A program made the position numbers and the translations under genes. The notes under the pieces are model-generated. The model saw only the letters and a list, made by a program, of their open reading frames with translations, was not told the DNA's origin and did no database searches. Source: Luzula sylvatica (Eukaryota > Streptophyta > Magnoliopsida > Poales > Juncaceae). Taken from it: a stretch of 64,000 nt of DNA. The stretch lies in NCBI GenBank assembly GCA_946800325.1, contig OX326956.1, positions 14,239,167 to 14,303,166 of the forward strand, in the 5' to 3' direction. Within the stretch, counting starts at the first letter, position 1, and every line of letters starts with the position of its first letter. Shown here in pieces: positions 11,281 through 22,954 of this stretch.

Positions 11281-12945
11281 TTGCAACTTTACGAACACAA
11301 ACAATATATGAAACACGGAATTCGTTGGATTTAGAAATTCGAAACATATTATAAACAAAAACACATACATAATATTATTAAAAGTAACTCAAAATTACCG
11401 TTTAGAAATTTATAATTTATAATACACTTCATAGAGTCGACAAGCGATATATGTGACATCATTGGATATTCAAACATTGCTCGTCATGCATGAGTTTAGT
11501 GAAATCACAAAACTCAGGTCTTTTACATACATAAAATGGGCTACGACATCAATCTTAAATTTGTTAACATGTTCACATTCGAGGTATACTCAAGTTAGAT
11601 CCAAATCTGAAGTTGGGCTATAGATATTTTTACTTGATTTTCTCCAATGTCTTGTTGTTTATTTTCTTCGGATTTTTTTAATGGATAATTTTGAAAGGTG
11701 GTTTGTTGCATTATTAACTTACTCATTCACTAATTTTATGTGTTAAATAGTATGCATCAGGATATATATAAATTATATGGAGTCTAAAAGGTTTTAGTTG
11801 TTACTGAAAAATGGTAAATAAAAACTAGTGAACGTGATTATACTGTTTTTATTTTTATGAAGTATAATTAACGAATAACAAATCAAAATACCATAATTAA
11901 ATCAAATTAAATTCATTACAAACTAAGAAATAAAAACACAAAATAAAAAAGTAACTAAAGACACAACTAACCGTCATAAAAAACAATTATTAAACTTCAT
12001 TGTGTTCAATTTCTGAACGCAAACAATACATGAAACTCAAAAGGAAATTGTTCTTATATGTATTATTCTTGATATAGTCAATGAGCGAGCAATCCGAGTC
12101 CGACATCATTGGATATTCAATCAAACATTGCTTTTTATGCATGTCATTAGTGAGCAAGTAACAATTCACTTACTTCCGCATTCTTTTAAGCAAAACCGGG
12201 TAATATTGATCTTCGATTGGTCTCAGAAAGTCGGAATCATGAATTCATCCAAGAAAAAGAAAAATACCACTTTGAACATGTTTATGTACAAAGTATTCTG
12301 AAATTAGTTCCAAATCTGGAGTTGGAGTTATAGATACTTTTACTTGATTTTCTCTAATGTCTTCTTGTTTATTTTCTTGGGATTTGGAAACCGCGTATTG
12401 TTAAAGGAAAAAAGAGACCACAGGAAGAAAATTAAACATAATTCTTTTATGAGGTGAATACAAACGTAGAGAAATATGTAATGAGATAACGTACATACGA
12501 TACATATGAGCTAACAAAACTCATTGTATTGGTGTGATTCCTTCATGCAATAGAGGTAACTAGCAAAGACCACGCGCAATTGTGCGGGACTTCATATCTT
12601 TTTTTACATATTTTTTTGATATGTTTTGTTTAAATATTATTTGGGCAGGGCACATTTGAACTCAACTAATATAATCACGACATGTTTGGTGAATGTATAG
12701 AAGTCATCACAAGTATTATAGGTTATAAATATCGCGTGCTAAAAATAATCTAAACATCATATTCATCATATCAACGGTACCTTTTTTATCTCTTATTAAA
12801 ACAAAGTAAAACAATAGTACAATTCATTTTATCTTCTTTTTCTTACAAATTCCAAACACGTACACCTTAATCCACCAAACGGAAAAGAATGTAAAAAAGT
12901 CAGTCCCTGGTGCATAAATTGCAAATAAAATTATTATAGCCGCCC
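11030..12945. other. AT-rich dispersed repeat, no gene recognised
   Basis: Holds a (TA)n tract at 11215-11276. Two related stretches at about 11600-11760 and 12300-12560 share TACTTGATTTTCTC and GTTTATTTTCTT(C/G)G with 5930-5990, 49960-50240 and 52680-52980. A dispersed low-copy repeat, possibly derived from an older gene or transposon duplication, is the simplest reading. Confidence 0.5.
11215..11276. repeat. (TA)n microsatellite
   Basis: About 60 bp of pure TA dinucleotide. Confidence 0.97.
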
Positions 12946-12946
12946 A

Positions 12947-12947
<1 letters not shown>

Positions 12948-12995
<48 letters not shown>

Positions 12996-13010
12996 AACAC
13001 ACACCCCCCC
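12948..13010. repeat. C34 homopolymer followed by (CA)n and more C
   Basis: About 34 consecutive C bases begin at 12948, followed by (CA)n and another C run. It sits abruptly in otherwise AT-rich DNA. Confidence 0.9.
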
Positions 13011-13475
13011 ACCAGGATGTTGCCAAGTCGCACGACACACACACACCAGGATGTTGCCAGGTATTTCACCTCGCAAGTTGATAGCGTCCCTATTGGCTAT
13101 TTCTTCGAAAGCCACGCAAACGCATTATCTCCCATGTAAAACACATAACATGCTGTGCTTTTTTCAATCGTTAACATCTCCACACCAATCACTGTCCGAG
13201 TATCCCACCAGCTTGTATTCGTTCGTCCTCAAGTAGTTTAACCCGAGTGATTATGTACCTCGAATGTACCAAAGAATCCTTTTTATCGCTTTTCCTAAGC
13301 CAAGTCGCATGAGACACACACCAGGATGTTGCCACGTATTCCGCCTGGCACGTTAATAGCGTCACTATTTGGCTGTTTGTTCGAAAGGGTGGGGGGCTGT
13401 TTCTTCAAAAGCCACGTAAACGCATTATATATCTCCCATGTAAAACACATAACATGCTGTGCTTTTTGAGAGCGT
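13011..13475. repeat. Duplicated segment (unit about 275 bp)
   Basis: ACCAGGATGTTGCCA is followed by TTAATAGCGTC-like sequence, TTCGAAAG, GCCACG(C/T)AAACGCATTAT and ACATGCTGTGCTTTTT. This order appears at about 13046-13165 and again at 13320-13470. A third partial start is at 13012. Function unknown. Confidence 0.75.
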
Positions 13476-14409
13476 GTGGAGAAAGTACGAAAGTACGAAA
13501 GTTTCTTTCCTTATGAAGGTTAGATATCAAGTTTAGGGACTAAACTTTCTTTAAAGGGGAGATAATGTAATAAATATCAAAAATAGGGTTTTGATATTTG
13601 TAGATTATTATTCCTAAAATCTCAGAATATAACCATATTAAATATATAACTCTTCCAACGATCAAAACCGAGTTCTTATGTGTGAAAGTTCTCGAAAGGG
13701 TATAATCGTAATTTCATATTTATGGGTTATTTAAATAAATATATTACAGGGTCTTATTTGTAAAATGACCAAACCATTAATAATACTAAATATAGAGTTT
13801 CTAAAATAAACCTCCATATACTTCTAAATCAAAGAGTTTGCAAATTTTATAGTTTTGTGGGTGAAATGTGCCCATCCAACACATCACATGCATGACTTTG
13901 GGGCCAACACCTCACCCCATGCATTACTTGGGCGGCTACCACCTCATGCCCATTCATACCCATCCATTGACATTAGCTCACTTCAGAAATCTCATGAAAC
14001 CCTAAGGAAAAGAGAAAGAAAAAGAGAAAAAAAGCAAGGAAAAGAGAAAATTTCGCAAAACGAAAAGCGGCATAATCTTCGGGAGGTTGAGTTGTGCGAG
14101 TTGGCAAGATCAATAGAATAATTCCATCCAAGTTTCGAGTTTCTCCATTTTCACTCAATATTGTGCGCCGTTTCGATTAATCTCTTGTTTGTCGAGTTTC
14201 TTTCCATTAGGTGGGTGCTACTCTTCCTTCTCTTTTATTAAGATTCGAATTACGAGCGTTTCTAGACCTTACATGATAGTCAATGGTTCTTGATTTAGAA
14301 ACCGTATTTTGCTTTAAAAACCGTGTTACCCCATATAGTTGTATATTGTGTAGATATGAAATTATGTAGGTATGGAGATTTTGCATTTGGATAAAACGTA
14401 ACATGGTGC

Positions 14410-14575
14410 GTATGTTTGTGATAACACAACGCGGCTCCTCCGGTGTGTTATATTTGTGATAACATGACACGGCTCCTCCGGTATGTTATTTTTGTGATAA
14501 CACGACACGGCTCCTCAGGCATGTTATTTGTGCGATAACACGACACGGCTCCTCCGGTGTGTTATATATATGTTT
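14410..14575. repeat. Minisatellite, four units of about 37 bp
   Basis: Repeats of GATAACACGACACGGCTCCT followed by CCGGTGTGTTAT-like sequence start near 14418, 14457, 14494 and 14532. Such repeats are common in LTRs. Confidence 0.85.
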
Positions 14576-15105
14576 TGTTTGGTGTTGATTGAGACCTTAT
14601 GCAGGTATCCGGATCGTCGAGGATCATATGGAGGGATAGAAATTTTGGATGCAAAATGTTATGTGCCACGCGCTTCATCCGATATGTTATATATATGTTA
14701 TGTTCGGTGTTGCTTGACACTCTATGTAGGTATCCAGATCGTTGATGATCATATGAAGGGATAGAAATTTTGGATGCAAAATGTTATGTGCCACGCGCTT
14801 CATCCGGTATGTTATATATATGTTATGTTCGGTGTTGCTTGACACTCTATGTAGGTATCTGGATCGTCGAGGATCATATGGGGGGATAGCAATTTTGGGG
14901 GCAAAATGTTATGTGCCACGCGCTTCATCCGGTATGTTATATGTATGCTATGTTTGGTGTTGTGTGACACTCTATGTAGGTATTCGGTCCACCGAGGCTC
15001 TTCTTTTGGAAATGCAATTTTGGGAGCAAAATGTTATGGGTCACGCGCATCATCCGGTATGTTATGTTTGGTGTTGTGTGACACTCTATGTAGGTATTCG
15101 GTCCA
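14575..15105. repeat. Minisatellite, 125-bp units
   Basis: The landmark TGACACTCTATGTAGGTAT (or close variants) occurs at 14590, 14715, 14840, 14965 and 15079. Spacing is 125, 125, 125 and 114 bp. The last copy is cut in mid-unit by the C-rich block. Confidence 0.9.
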
Positions 15106-15106
15106 C

Positions 15107-15238
15107 TTCCCCCACCCTTCCCCCTACCTTCACCCCCCTTCCCCCACCCCCCGCCCCCCACCCCCCTGCCCCCACCCCCCACCCCAACTCCCTGCCCCAC
15201 CCCCGACCACCAATCCGCCATCCCCACCCCCACCCCTA
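15107..15238. repeat. C-rich low-complexity block
   Basis: About 130 bp of CCCCACCC/CCCTTCC-like sequence starts abruptly after GGTATTCGGTCCACT. It could form i-motif/G-quadruplex structures or be an assembly artefact. Confidence 0.9.
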
Positions 15239-15366
15239 GTTATGACGTAAGAAATTCTCTCATGAAAAATCAAATACAAATAAGAGAATTTAAGAAGTAT
15301 TTGAATTAATTTTATCATGTATCCTTTATTGAAAACAAATTAGATTAACGCTTCATATTATTCCAC

Positions 15367-15808
15367 TGAAGGAAATACAGTTTTGGATCAACGGTAAAAG
15401 TGTACATAAAAGGATGCATGAACATGAATGTTCATGGGTTTGATTAAATGCATAATATGATTATGCAAAGTTAAGTTCCAGAAAGTGATTCGTTCGAACG
15501 AACCGTCGGGTGCGTTCGAACGGACCGCTACGTGTATAAAATGGTTTTATACATAATCATTCCAGAGAGTGTCCGTTCGAACGAATATTGTAGTTCGTTC
15601 GAACAGATGACTACGAATGTAATTATGGAATTAACACAGAAATGAGACAGAGAGTATACGTTCGAACGAACCATGGTGTTCGTTCGAACGGACCTCTTCG
15701 AGTATAAAAAGGATTTTATACATTCTCATGACAGAAGCTGTGCGTTCGAACGAACTGTATGTTGCGTTCGAACGAACATGTAGGATTACGCATACGATTA
15801 TTAGAGTA
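15367..15808 (+). mobile_element. Left part of an LTR, cut by a Copia insertion
   Basis: Begins TGAAGGAAATACAGTTTTGG and matches for about 50 bp the start of the solo LTR at 19602-20575 (read on minus), including GGATCAACxGTAAAAGTGTACA. It is a different member of that LTR family in plus orientation. It ends where the Copia LTR end TGCAGCGGAATTATTC begins at 15809. A candidate right part is at 42109-42768. Confidence 0.7.
15488..15775. promoter_or_regulatory. Four paired TTCGAA palindromes in the LTR, 22 bp apart
   Basis: CGTTCGAACG-type palindromes have TTCGAA at 15493/15515, 15576/15598, 15661/15683 and 15745/15767. Spacing within each pair is always 22 bp. Spacing between pairs is 83, 85 and 84 bp. 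The first sites of the pairs start at TTCGAA in every unit, while intervening bases vary. This is direct sequence evidence for a selected or amplified array. A role as transcription-factor sites in the LTR is inference. Confidence 0.7.
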
Positions 15809-17667
15809 TGCAGCGGAATTATTCACGCATGCGTAACCTAATTCTACCCTGGATCACACTCGAAAAACACCGAAAAAGGAAGAGTAATCAGAATTTTACC
15901 TCGTACAAGTTAGTACGTGATGACTTCTCCTCCAGATCTCGTGAACCTTCTCCAAGGATTGCTCTTGCACTCCCTCTACTCGTGTTCACCTTGATTTCGT
16001 CTGATCAGAACCGCCAACACCGTTCTAGTCAGTGTTGCGATTATATCTATCAAGAACTTGCTCAGATTTTTCTCTTCTATTACTCTCCAGATCTCAATTT
16101 GTGATTTGTGAAAAAGAGAGAATAATTTCGGCGGCCAGAAATTCGGCGGCCAGAATTAGGGTTTCGGAGGAGAGAGAAAATTATGAAATCAGAATATATA
16201 TATAGGAAAATTTTAGGTTAAACCAAAATTAGGTTAAACCCTAACAGGCCATAATCAGATTAAAAGCCTAATAATCAGAGTAGGCCCGAAAAGGATTAAA
16301 CCATAATTAATAGGTTAAACCTATAAGTTCTGAACAGGCCCAGGTTTAATTACTGGCCTAATTCTGACTGCAGATTTGCCTATTTATATAAATTCTTCCA
16401 AGTTAATTCTTAAGCCATATTTTCTTTCAAACTCCCTCTTGGATTAAGACTTAACCAACTTGGCCATATGTCCAACATATGTCGTGAGATCTAATCACAC
16501 GTGATTTCATTTTGTTTGTCCAACAAACGTATTGGTGAGCTTTATCTTGAGAATCCGATATGTTACGAAATCTTGGTGTGACCGTTGTAGGTTCGTCTAA
16601 GACTGGCAGTGGATATGGCAGCAATCCACAAGGTATTGCGAGCACTAGACTGCCGTTAATACCTACCCAGAATTAGAACGAAAAAGGTAGAGAACACCTT
16701 TATGAAGATGCAGTACATCTTCATACCTGGCTCGGATAAATGTTACTAGTCCTCTTGTTCGCGATATCTTCCGATCAAAGGAGTCACGGTGAAGCTTAAA
16801 ACTTCAAGTCATCATCTTTTATTTTGATCAGATATACTCTTTTCTCGATAAGAATTAGATTGATAATTACAATGCGAACTCTACTGAGTTCCATCGAGCT
16901 TGGCCAAGCATTTCATCAATCTCAATTCAATCGAGGGGCCCGAGAGATATCTCCCTCTATCCTTTTACAAGGCTAGAAAGGAACAATTCCTATCTTGCAA
17001 CCTCACATCCTTTGCCTATGCTAAAAAAACAATACTCAATAATAATCTCTGCTACACAGTTACGCGTAGGGTTAATTACATCAAAGCATTGTCTTTTCAC
17101 ATATTAGGTATCCGTGAGATCACTCAAGTATGAAGCACTAAAACGCACTATCTGTATATGAGTTCGTCTCCAATGACTCTAACCATGTCACAAACTCATA
17201 TAGTGGTCAGTCCAATATACGACGCCGCGTATATTCATATTCTAGAATCGACGCTACCGTCTCAGATCAGTAAAACCTGATCATCTCATCTACGAATATG
17301 CCAGTATATGTAAAAGTCTCCATTCAGTGAATGGACTACCTGGTTCAAACCTATGAACAACTTTATACACGAGGAACGTTTTAGAATCATATTTGTTCCG
17401 TTTAGTGGTTTTACTATCATTCGGTTGACGAATCAATATGCCAGACTATGGCCATGCAACATATTATTCTCAACTGACTCGATGCACTAAACTAGAATAA
17501 AATTCAAGGTCTATCCGATCATTATAATCGAATAACCTCTCACACACTTTCTTGTTATTTAAATTTTTTGAAATATGAAGGTTTATGTCATATGATGAAT
17601 AATAATATAAATATCTGTCTCATAAACAAATACAATCCCAATAACACGCCTAGGGCATAATAAAAGT
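15809..17667 (-). mobile_element. 3' LTR of the minus-strand Copia element
   Basis: On the minus strand this follows the polypurine tract GCAAGTGGGAGA (complement at about 17668-17679) and runs to ...TTCCGCTGCA at 15809. Length is about 1.86 kb. The right part resembles the LTR at about 62955-64000 of the decayed Copia element (shared CATACTTGAGxGATC, AATGCTTTGAT and GATATCGC(G/A)AACAAGAG(G/A)ACTAGTAAC). The opposite LTR is missing. Candidate host flank at the left edge is GAGTA (15804-15808). Confidence 0.8.
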
Positions 17668-17733
17668 TCTCCCACTTGCACTAGGCAGATCAAATCCCCT
17701 TATACAATAAGAAACATAAATAAAATACCCAAT

Positions 17734-20700
17734 CTAACACTGCGATAGATATCTCAATCCTATCGCCCTAGCATGCTGCTCATGCTTGGCACGTGATAGT
17801 GGCTTCGTAAATGGATCGGCCACGTTATCCTCAGTAGGTATCTTCATTATTTTCACGTCATCTCTCTTCGTAATCTCACGAATCAAGTGGTAACGCCGGA
17901 GTACATGTTTGGACCGATGATGCGCTCGCGGTTCCTTAGATTGTGCTATTGCTCCGTTATTGTCACAATAGACATCCATGGGACCCGAGATACTTGGCAT
18001 AACACCAAGTTCCATCACGAACTGTCATAGCCAGACAGCCTCCTTTGCGGCTTCTGAAGCCGCGATATATTCCGCTTCAGTTGTAGAATCAGCCACCGTC
18101 TTCTGTTTGGAGCTTTTCCAAACAACAGCTCCACCATTGAGCGTAAAGACGTAACCACTTTGAGATTGGAAATCGTCCGGGCAAGTTTGGAAACTAGCAT
18201 CTGTATATCCTTGGATAATCAGATCTCCTTCCGAACCACCATAGACAAGAAACATATCTTTAGTATTCCTGAGATACTTAAGAACGCTCTTGACTGCGGA
18301 CCAGTGAGCTTCCCCGGGATCAGACTGATAGCGGGAAGTCACACTCAACGCATATGCGACATCTGGTCTAGTACATATCATGGCATACATGATCAATCCT
18401 ATAGCCGAAGCGTATGGGATCTGACTCATTCGCTCACGTTCAGCGTCCGTTGAAGGACACTGAGCCTTAGTGAGAGTGATGCCATGTGACATTGGCAGAA
18501 ATCCTTTCTTGGATTGCTTCATGTGAAACCTAGTTATCACTTTGTCAATATATGTACTTTGACTTAGTCCGAGAAGTCTCCTCGATCTATCTCTATAGAT
18601 CTTCACACCTAAAATATAGGCAGCTTCTCCTAAGTCCTTCATTGCGAATTGACTACCCAAATATGCCTTAACCTGGTTAAGCATCGGGATGTCATTTCCA
18701 ATGAGTAAGATGTCGTCCACGTACAAGATGAGGAATACAACCGAACTCCCACTGAATTTCTTGTATACACAAGGTTCCTCGATATTTTGAATGAAACCAT
18801 ACTTTGCGATAACTTCATCGAATCGTATGTTCCACGCACGAGATGCTTGTTTTTATCCATAAATGGATCTCATAAGCTTGCACACTTTATTCGTATTCTT
18901 TGGATCGACAAAACCCTCGGGTTGTGTCATATACACATCCTCGGTAAGGTTCCCGTTAAGGAAAGCGGTTTTGACATCCATCTGCCATATCTCATAATCG
19001 TGATATGCAGCTATCGCTAGAAGAATGCGAATACTTTTAAACATGGCTACTGGAGAAAACGTTTCATCATAGTCTATACCATGAATTTGCTTGAAACCTT
19101 TCGCCACCAGTCTTGCTTTAAAAGTGTGTACATTACCATCCATGTCGGTTTTCTTCTTGAAAACCCATTTGCACCCAACGGTCTTAGCACCATTAGGTAG
19201 ATCAATAAGATTCCAAACTTTATTATCATACATGGACTGGATCTCGATTTTCATGGCGTCATGCCATTTCGAGGAATCCAAGCTAGACATAGCACCTTTG
19301 TAGGAGGTTGGCTCATCATCTAGAGTCAACTCATCATCGTCATTACTAATGAGAAATCCATATCTCTCAGGTTCTTGATGAATCCTACCAGATCTACGTA
19401 GAGCTTGTGTATTAGATTCTGGTTCAACATCCAATGGTAACTCAGAATCTTGTTCCAAATCAACATGTTCACTTTGTGGTTCTCGAATTTCTTCGAGATC
19501 AATTTTACTCCCACTGGCTTGACGATCTAGGAATTCCTTCTCTAAGAAGTGTCCTCGTCGAGCCACGAAAACCTTGTTTTCGCTCGGCAATTAAAAGTAG
19601 TTGAAGGGAATATCCCCGGCCCCGGGCCCGCGCAGCGGATATGTAGGCCCGGTCCGATTCCCCGATTCCCGAGATCACGCCACGACTTCGAGGGTACGAT
19701 GTAAATAGAAGGTTAGATCCATACCAGTTCCAAATTGATGGAACACGAAGGGTTGATCGCTGCCTCCTATTCCTCCGGTCACGTTGGTGACTTTACGCGC
19801 GTCCCACACCGTGCGTCCTTCACTGTTCGTTCCCGTTCTTCGATCCTTCGGTTCGATCACAACGGAGAGCCCCAAGTGTTGCTCCTCCACACGTATCCAC
19901 CTTGAGTCGGAAGACGCCGGACACGGATACACCTGCCTAGACGATGTATCGGTGCACTTGCTTGATCTCGATCGATTCTCTATTAATCTCTCTTCGTGCC
20001 TTTTCACTCACAAAAGATCAAATCTGAATTTGCTCTTTTCTTGTGTCTTGGGCAGAATATTGCTTTGAATTACTTCTGAATTCCTTAGTGAAGATGAGAG
20101 AGAAAATCCTATTTATACCTAATAGGATAAGGATTAGCCAAAAGGCATGTATATCCAATATACACCCTTTCACACAGAAAACTGTATGAACCTGTTCAGT
20201 ATTCTGTCCAGACGAAATTGATAAATTTCTCTGACAGAACATCAACCAACACGAAAGTTGTAGATAATCTTATTATCTACACAACCCAATTTGGCCCAGC
20301 CCAATTGGAGTTCGTATGCAAAAGTTATGACTGTTTTACTAACTGTATGTCATACTGTTGCACCCTTTCGGTATTTCACAGAAACGACACTTATACTTCG
20401 TTCATATGAAATATATTTTTATATGAAGGTTGTAGATAATCTCATTATCTATCTAACCCAATTTGAACCATTCTAATTGGATTTTCCCACTGAAAGTTAT
20501 GGCCACGAATGTACGACTACATTCGTTTATCCTTGTGTACACTTTTACGGTTGATCCGAAACTGTATTTCTTTCAGTAGTATCCTCTTGTTTCTTGAGGA
20601 TACCCCACAAATAAACACTTGTCTGATCTTGGCTCGAGTTTTTCCGTCAATAACCTTTTGACGTATGCCTCGCAACCCCAAATCTTAAGATAAGACAATG

Positions 20701-22642
20701 ATGGCACCTTGCCATGCCATAACTCATATGGTGTCTTTTCAACCGATTTGGACGGAACTCTATTCAGTATATGAGCGGTCGTTTGAAGCGCGAAACCCCA
20801 AAATGACTTTGACAAATCTGTTCGACTCATCATCGAGCGAACCATGTCTAACAAAGTCCGATTCCTCCTCTCGGACACTCCATTCCATTGGGGTGTACCG
20901 GGTGGAGTCCATTGTGATACTATACCACAATCTCGAAGATAGTCCTCAAACTCATAGCTCAAGTATTCACCACCTCGATCCGATCGAATGGCTTTAACTT
21001 TCTTGCCCAGTTGAAGTTCTACTTCGTGTTGAAACTCTTTGAATTTCTCAAAAGTTTCACTTTTGTGACGCATTAAGTATAGATATCCATATCTACTATA
21101 ATCGTCAGTAAAGGTCACGAAGTAGCGATACCCATTTCTAGCCTCGACACTCATCGATCCACATACATCGAAATGTATGAGGGCCAACACATCTTTCGAT
21201 CTTTCTCCTTTCTTGGAAAAAGGTGTCTTTGTCATATTACCCATCAAACAAGATTCGCAATTTTCTATTGACTTTAAATCAAAAGAATCTAGCACTCCAT
21301 CCTTTTGGAGTCTAGCAATGCGTTTCTCGTTTATGTGTCCGAGACGACAATGCCATGAGTATGTTTCATTAGTTTGAGTGGTATTTATGTTATAAATTGA
21401 CTGATTATTGTTGTTATTTTCTAAATCCAAGACATATAAACCATTTTCAACTAGAACATTACTAAAGAAAATGTCATTCTTGCGAATAAAACAATCATTA
21501 GTACCAATAACTAATTCATATCCATCCGCAATAAGTCTCGAAACAGAAATAATACTCCTACTCAAAGTAGGTACATAACAACAATTATCCAAAACTAAAA
21601 TAAGTCCATTTGGCAAAGTTAAATCATACGTCCCTTCGGCTAATGCTGCTACTCGAGCTCCATTCCCGACGCGTAAATCAACTTCGCCACGAATCAACGA
21701 TCTTCTACTTCTACAAATATGAGTCCCACATCCAGTGTCCAACACCCATGATGATAAAGTAAAGAAATAAGAATCGATAACCGAAATACCTGATGCCGGT
21801 GTGTCCGAGGAAGCGGTCTTTTGCTTGCTCTCCCTCAGGAAGATCTCGCAATCACGCTTCCAATGCCCCTCCTTGAGACAGTGGAAACACTTCTTGTCAT
21901 CCTTGGCTTTCTTGCTCACTGGCTTAGGCGCAACCTTGTTGCCCTGTGCCTTCCTCTTCTTGTTCTTGTTCCCATTTCTTGGACTCTTCCCTTGAACCAC
22001 CAATACCTCCGAAGTCCTAGACTTCATGTACCGCGGTTTCATGTCACTTTCGAATGTTCTGAGCATTCCAAAAGGCTGGGGAATGGTCCTTTTCATGTCT
22101 GACATGTGGAAATGCGAAATGAACGAATCGAAACTCGGTGGAAGTGACAACATGATCAAATCAGTTTGTAACTCCATCTCGAATTTCATGCCAAGCCTCT
22201 CAAGATGATCGAAATATCCTTTCATCTTGAGAAGATGCGAGCTAACGGGTGTACCCTCTTGCATCTTGCATTGCGTCGCATTGCCAAGAGCTTGATACTT
22301 CTCCACCCTTGCTTGAACCTGAAACATCTCCCTGAGTTGTTTCATAATCTCGTATGCATCCTGTTTCTCAAACTGGATTTGATATTCAGGAGTCATAGTA
22401 GCCAACATGAGGCATGTGACATCATTCGAATCGTCCATCATGGCCTGATATTCGAATATTGCATCCCCAGTTGCGTCATCCCCTGGCACAGGAGGGATAG
22501 GCGTCTCCAAGACGTGTGCCTTTCCTTCCTGTTTCTGAACGAATCCCAGATTCCTCTGCCAGTCGAGAAAGTTCTTTCCGTTCATTCGTTCCTTTTCCAA
22601 AATGGAACGCAAACTAAAGCGGTTATTACTTGGTAAAGCCAT
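17734..22642 (-). mobile_element. Copia gag-pol polyprotein, split by a solo LTR and two stops
   Basis: Copia order is gag, protease, integrase, RT, RNase H. From ATG at 22642: gag with zinc knuckle CFHCLKEGHWKRDC, protease LDTGCGTHIC, integrase with HCRLGH...CESCLMGN and a DDYSRYGY/SDRGGEY core. The first open stretch ends at 20573 because of the solo LTR at 19602-20575. The frame resumes at about 19596 with RT (KWVFKKK, YVDDILLIGND) and RNase H (DASFQ, YCDNNGAIAQ), ending at 17734. Inside RT a TAA at 18853-18855 replaces a codon after SIYG. A TGA at 18025-18027 follows EAVWL and fits CGA-to-TGA decay. No other break was seen, so the copy is fairly young but inactive as it stands. Confidence 0.92.
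19602..20575 (-). mobile_element. Solo LTR (974 bp) nested in Copia pol
   Basis: Perfect 5-bp target duplication GTAGT at 19597-19601 and 20576-20580. The insert starts TGAAGGGAATATC and ends CTGTATTTCTTTCA on plus, so on minus it is TG...CA bounded, as LTRs are. Sequence resumes in the same Copia polyprotein on both sides. No internal retrotransposon sequence is left, so it is best explained by LTR-LTR recombination. GC-rich near 19610-19680. Confidence 0.93.
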
Positions 22643-22954
22643 TAAATCTACAATTTTTGAAAAATAATGTAATTAATAACGTGGTCTTTCATATATTAAA
22701 TTCATTTTTAAACAACTTGAAATGCCCATTATTTTATCATTTCAAATAGCCCCCACTATTGAAACGCCCCCACTATTGAAACGGAGATTCGATACCTTAA
22801 ATCTCATAATGGACAAGATCCCTATTTAACGTATTTCTAAGATAACTATGGCCAACAACTCAGAAAATATGTCACGTCGGGTAGGACGAAGTCCAATCAT
22901 CTCTAAGATGATTTTTGCTTTATTCGCGAGGTCCGGTCCAAACAACTAATATAC
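22643..22954 (-). mobile_element. Untranslated leader remnant of the Copia element
   Basis: Non-coding sequence upstream (on minus) of the gag ATG. No primer-binding site matching tRNA-Met and no 5' LTR are found before satellite begins at about 22955. The element's 5' end is therefore lost at the satellite junction. Confidence 0.6.

Larger units (their letters stand above)
13480..15105 (+). mobile_element. End of a Gypsy retrotransposon and its 3' LTR
   Basis: Sequence at 13533-13560 resembles the junction after the polyprotein of plant chromoviruses: a degenerate AAGTTT...GGACTAAAC, then a polypurine tract TTTAAAGGGGAGA. The putative LTR starts at TGTAATAAATATC (13566). LTR-like features follow: a leader-like GA-rich region near 13990-14060 and tandem repeats from 14410. 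The right end is lost at the C-rich block. I assign it to Gypsy from the polypurine/LTR junction only; no pol is adjacent. Confidence 0.5.

Noticed and set aside
11144..11370. Open frames encoding (Ile-Tyr)n
   Set aside because: Produced by the (TA)n microsatellite.
14781..15250. Frames of 114-152 codons
   Set aside because: They follow the 125-bp minisatellite and the C-rich block; sequence is periodic and ends in poly-Pro/His.
22643..22954. Search for a primer-binding site and 5' LTR for the Copia element
   Set aside because: No TGGTATCAGAGC-like sequence on minus and no LTR match before satellite starts.
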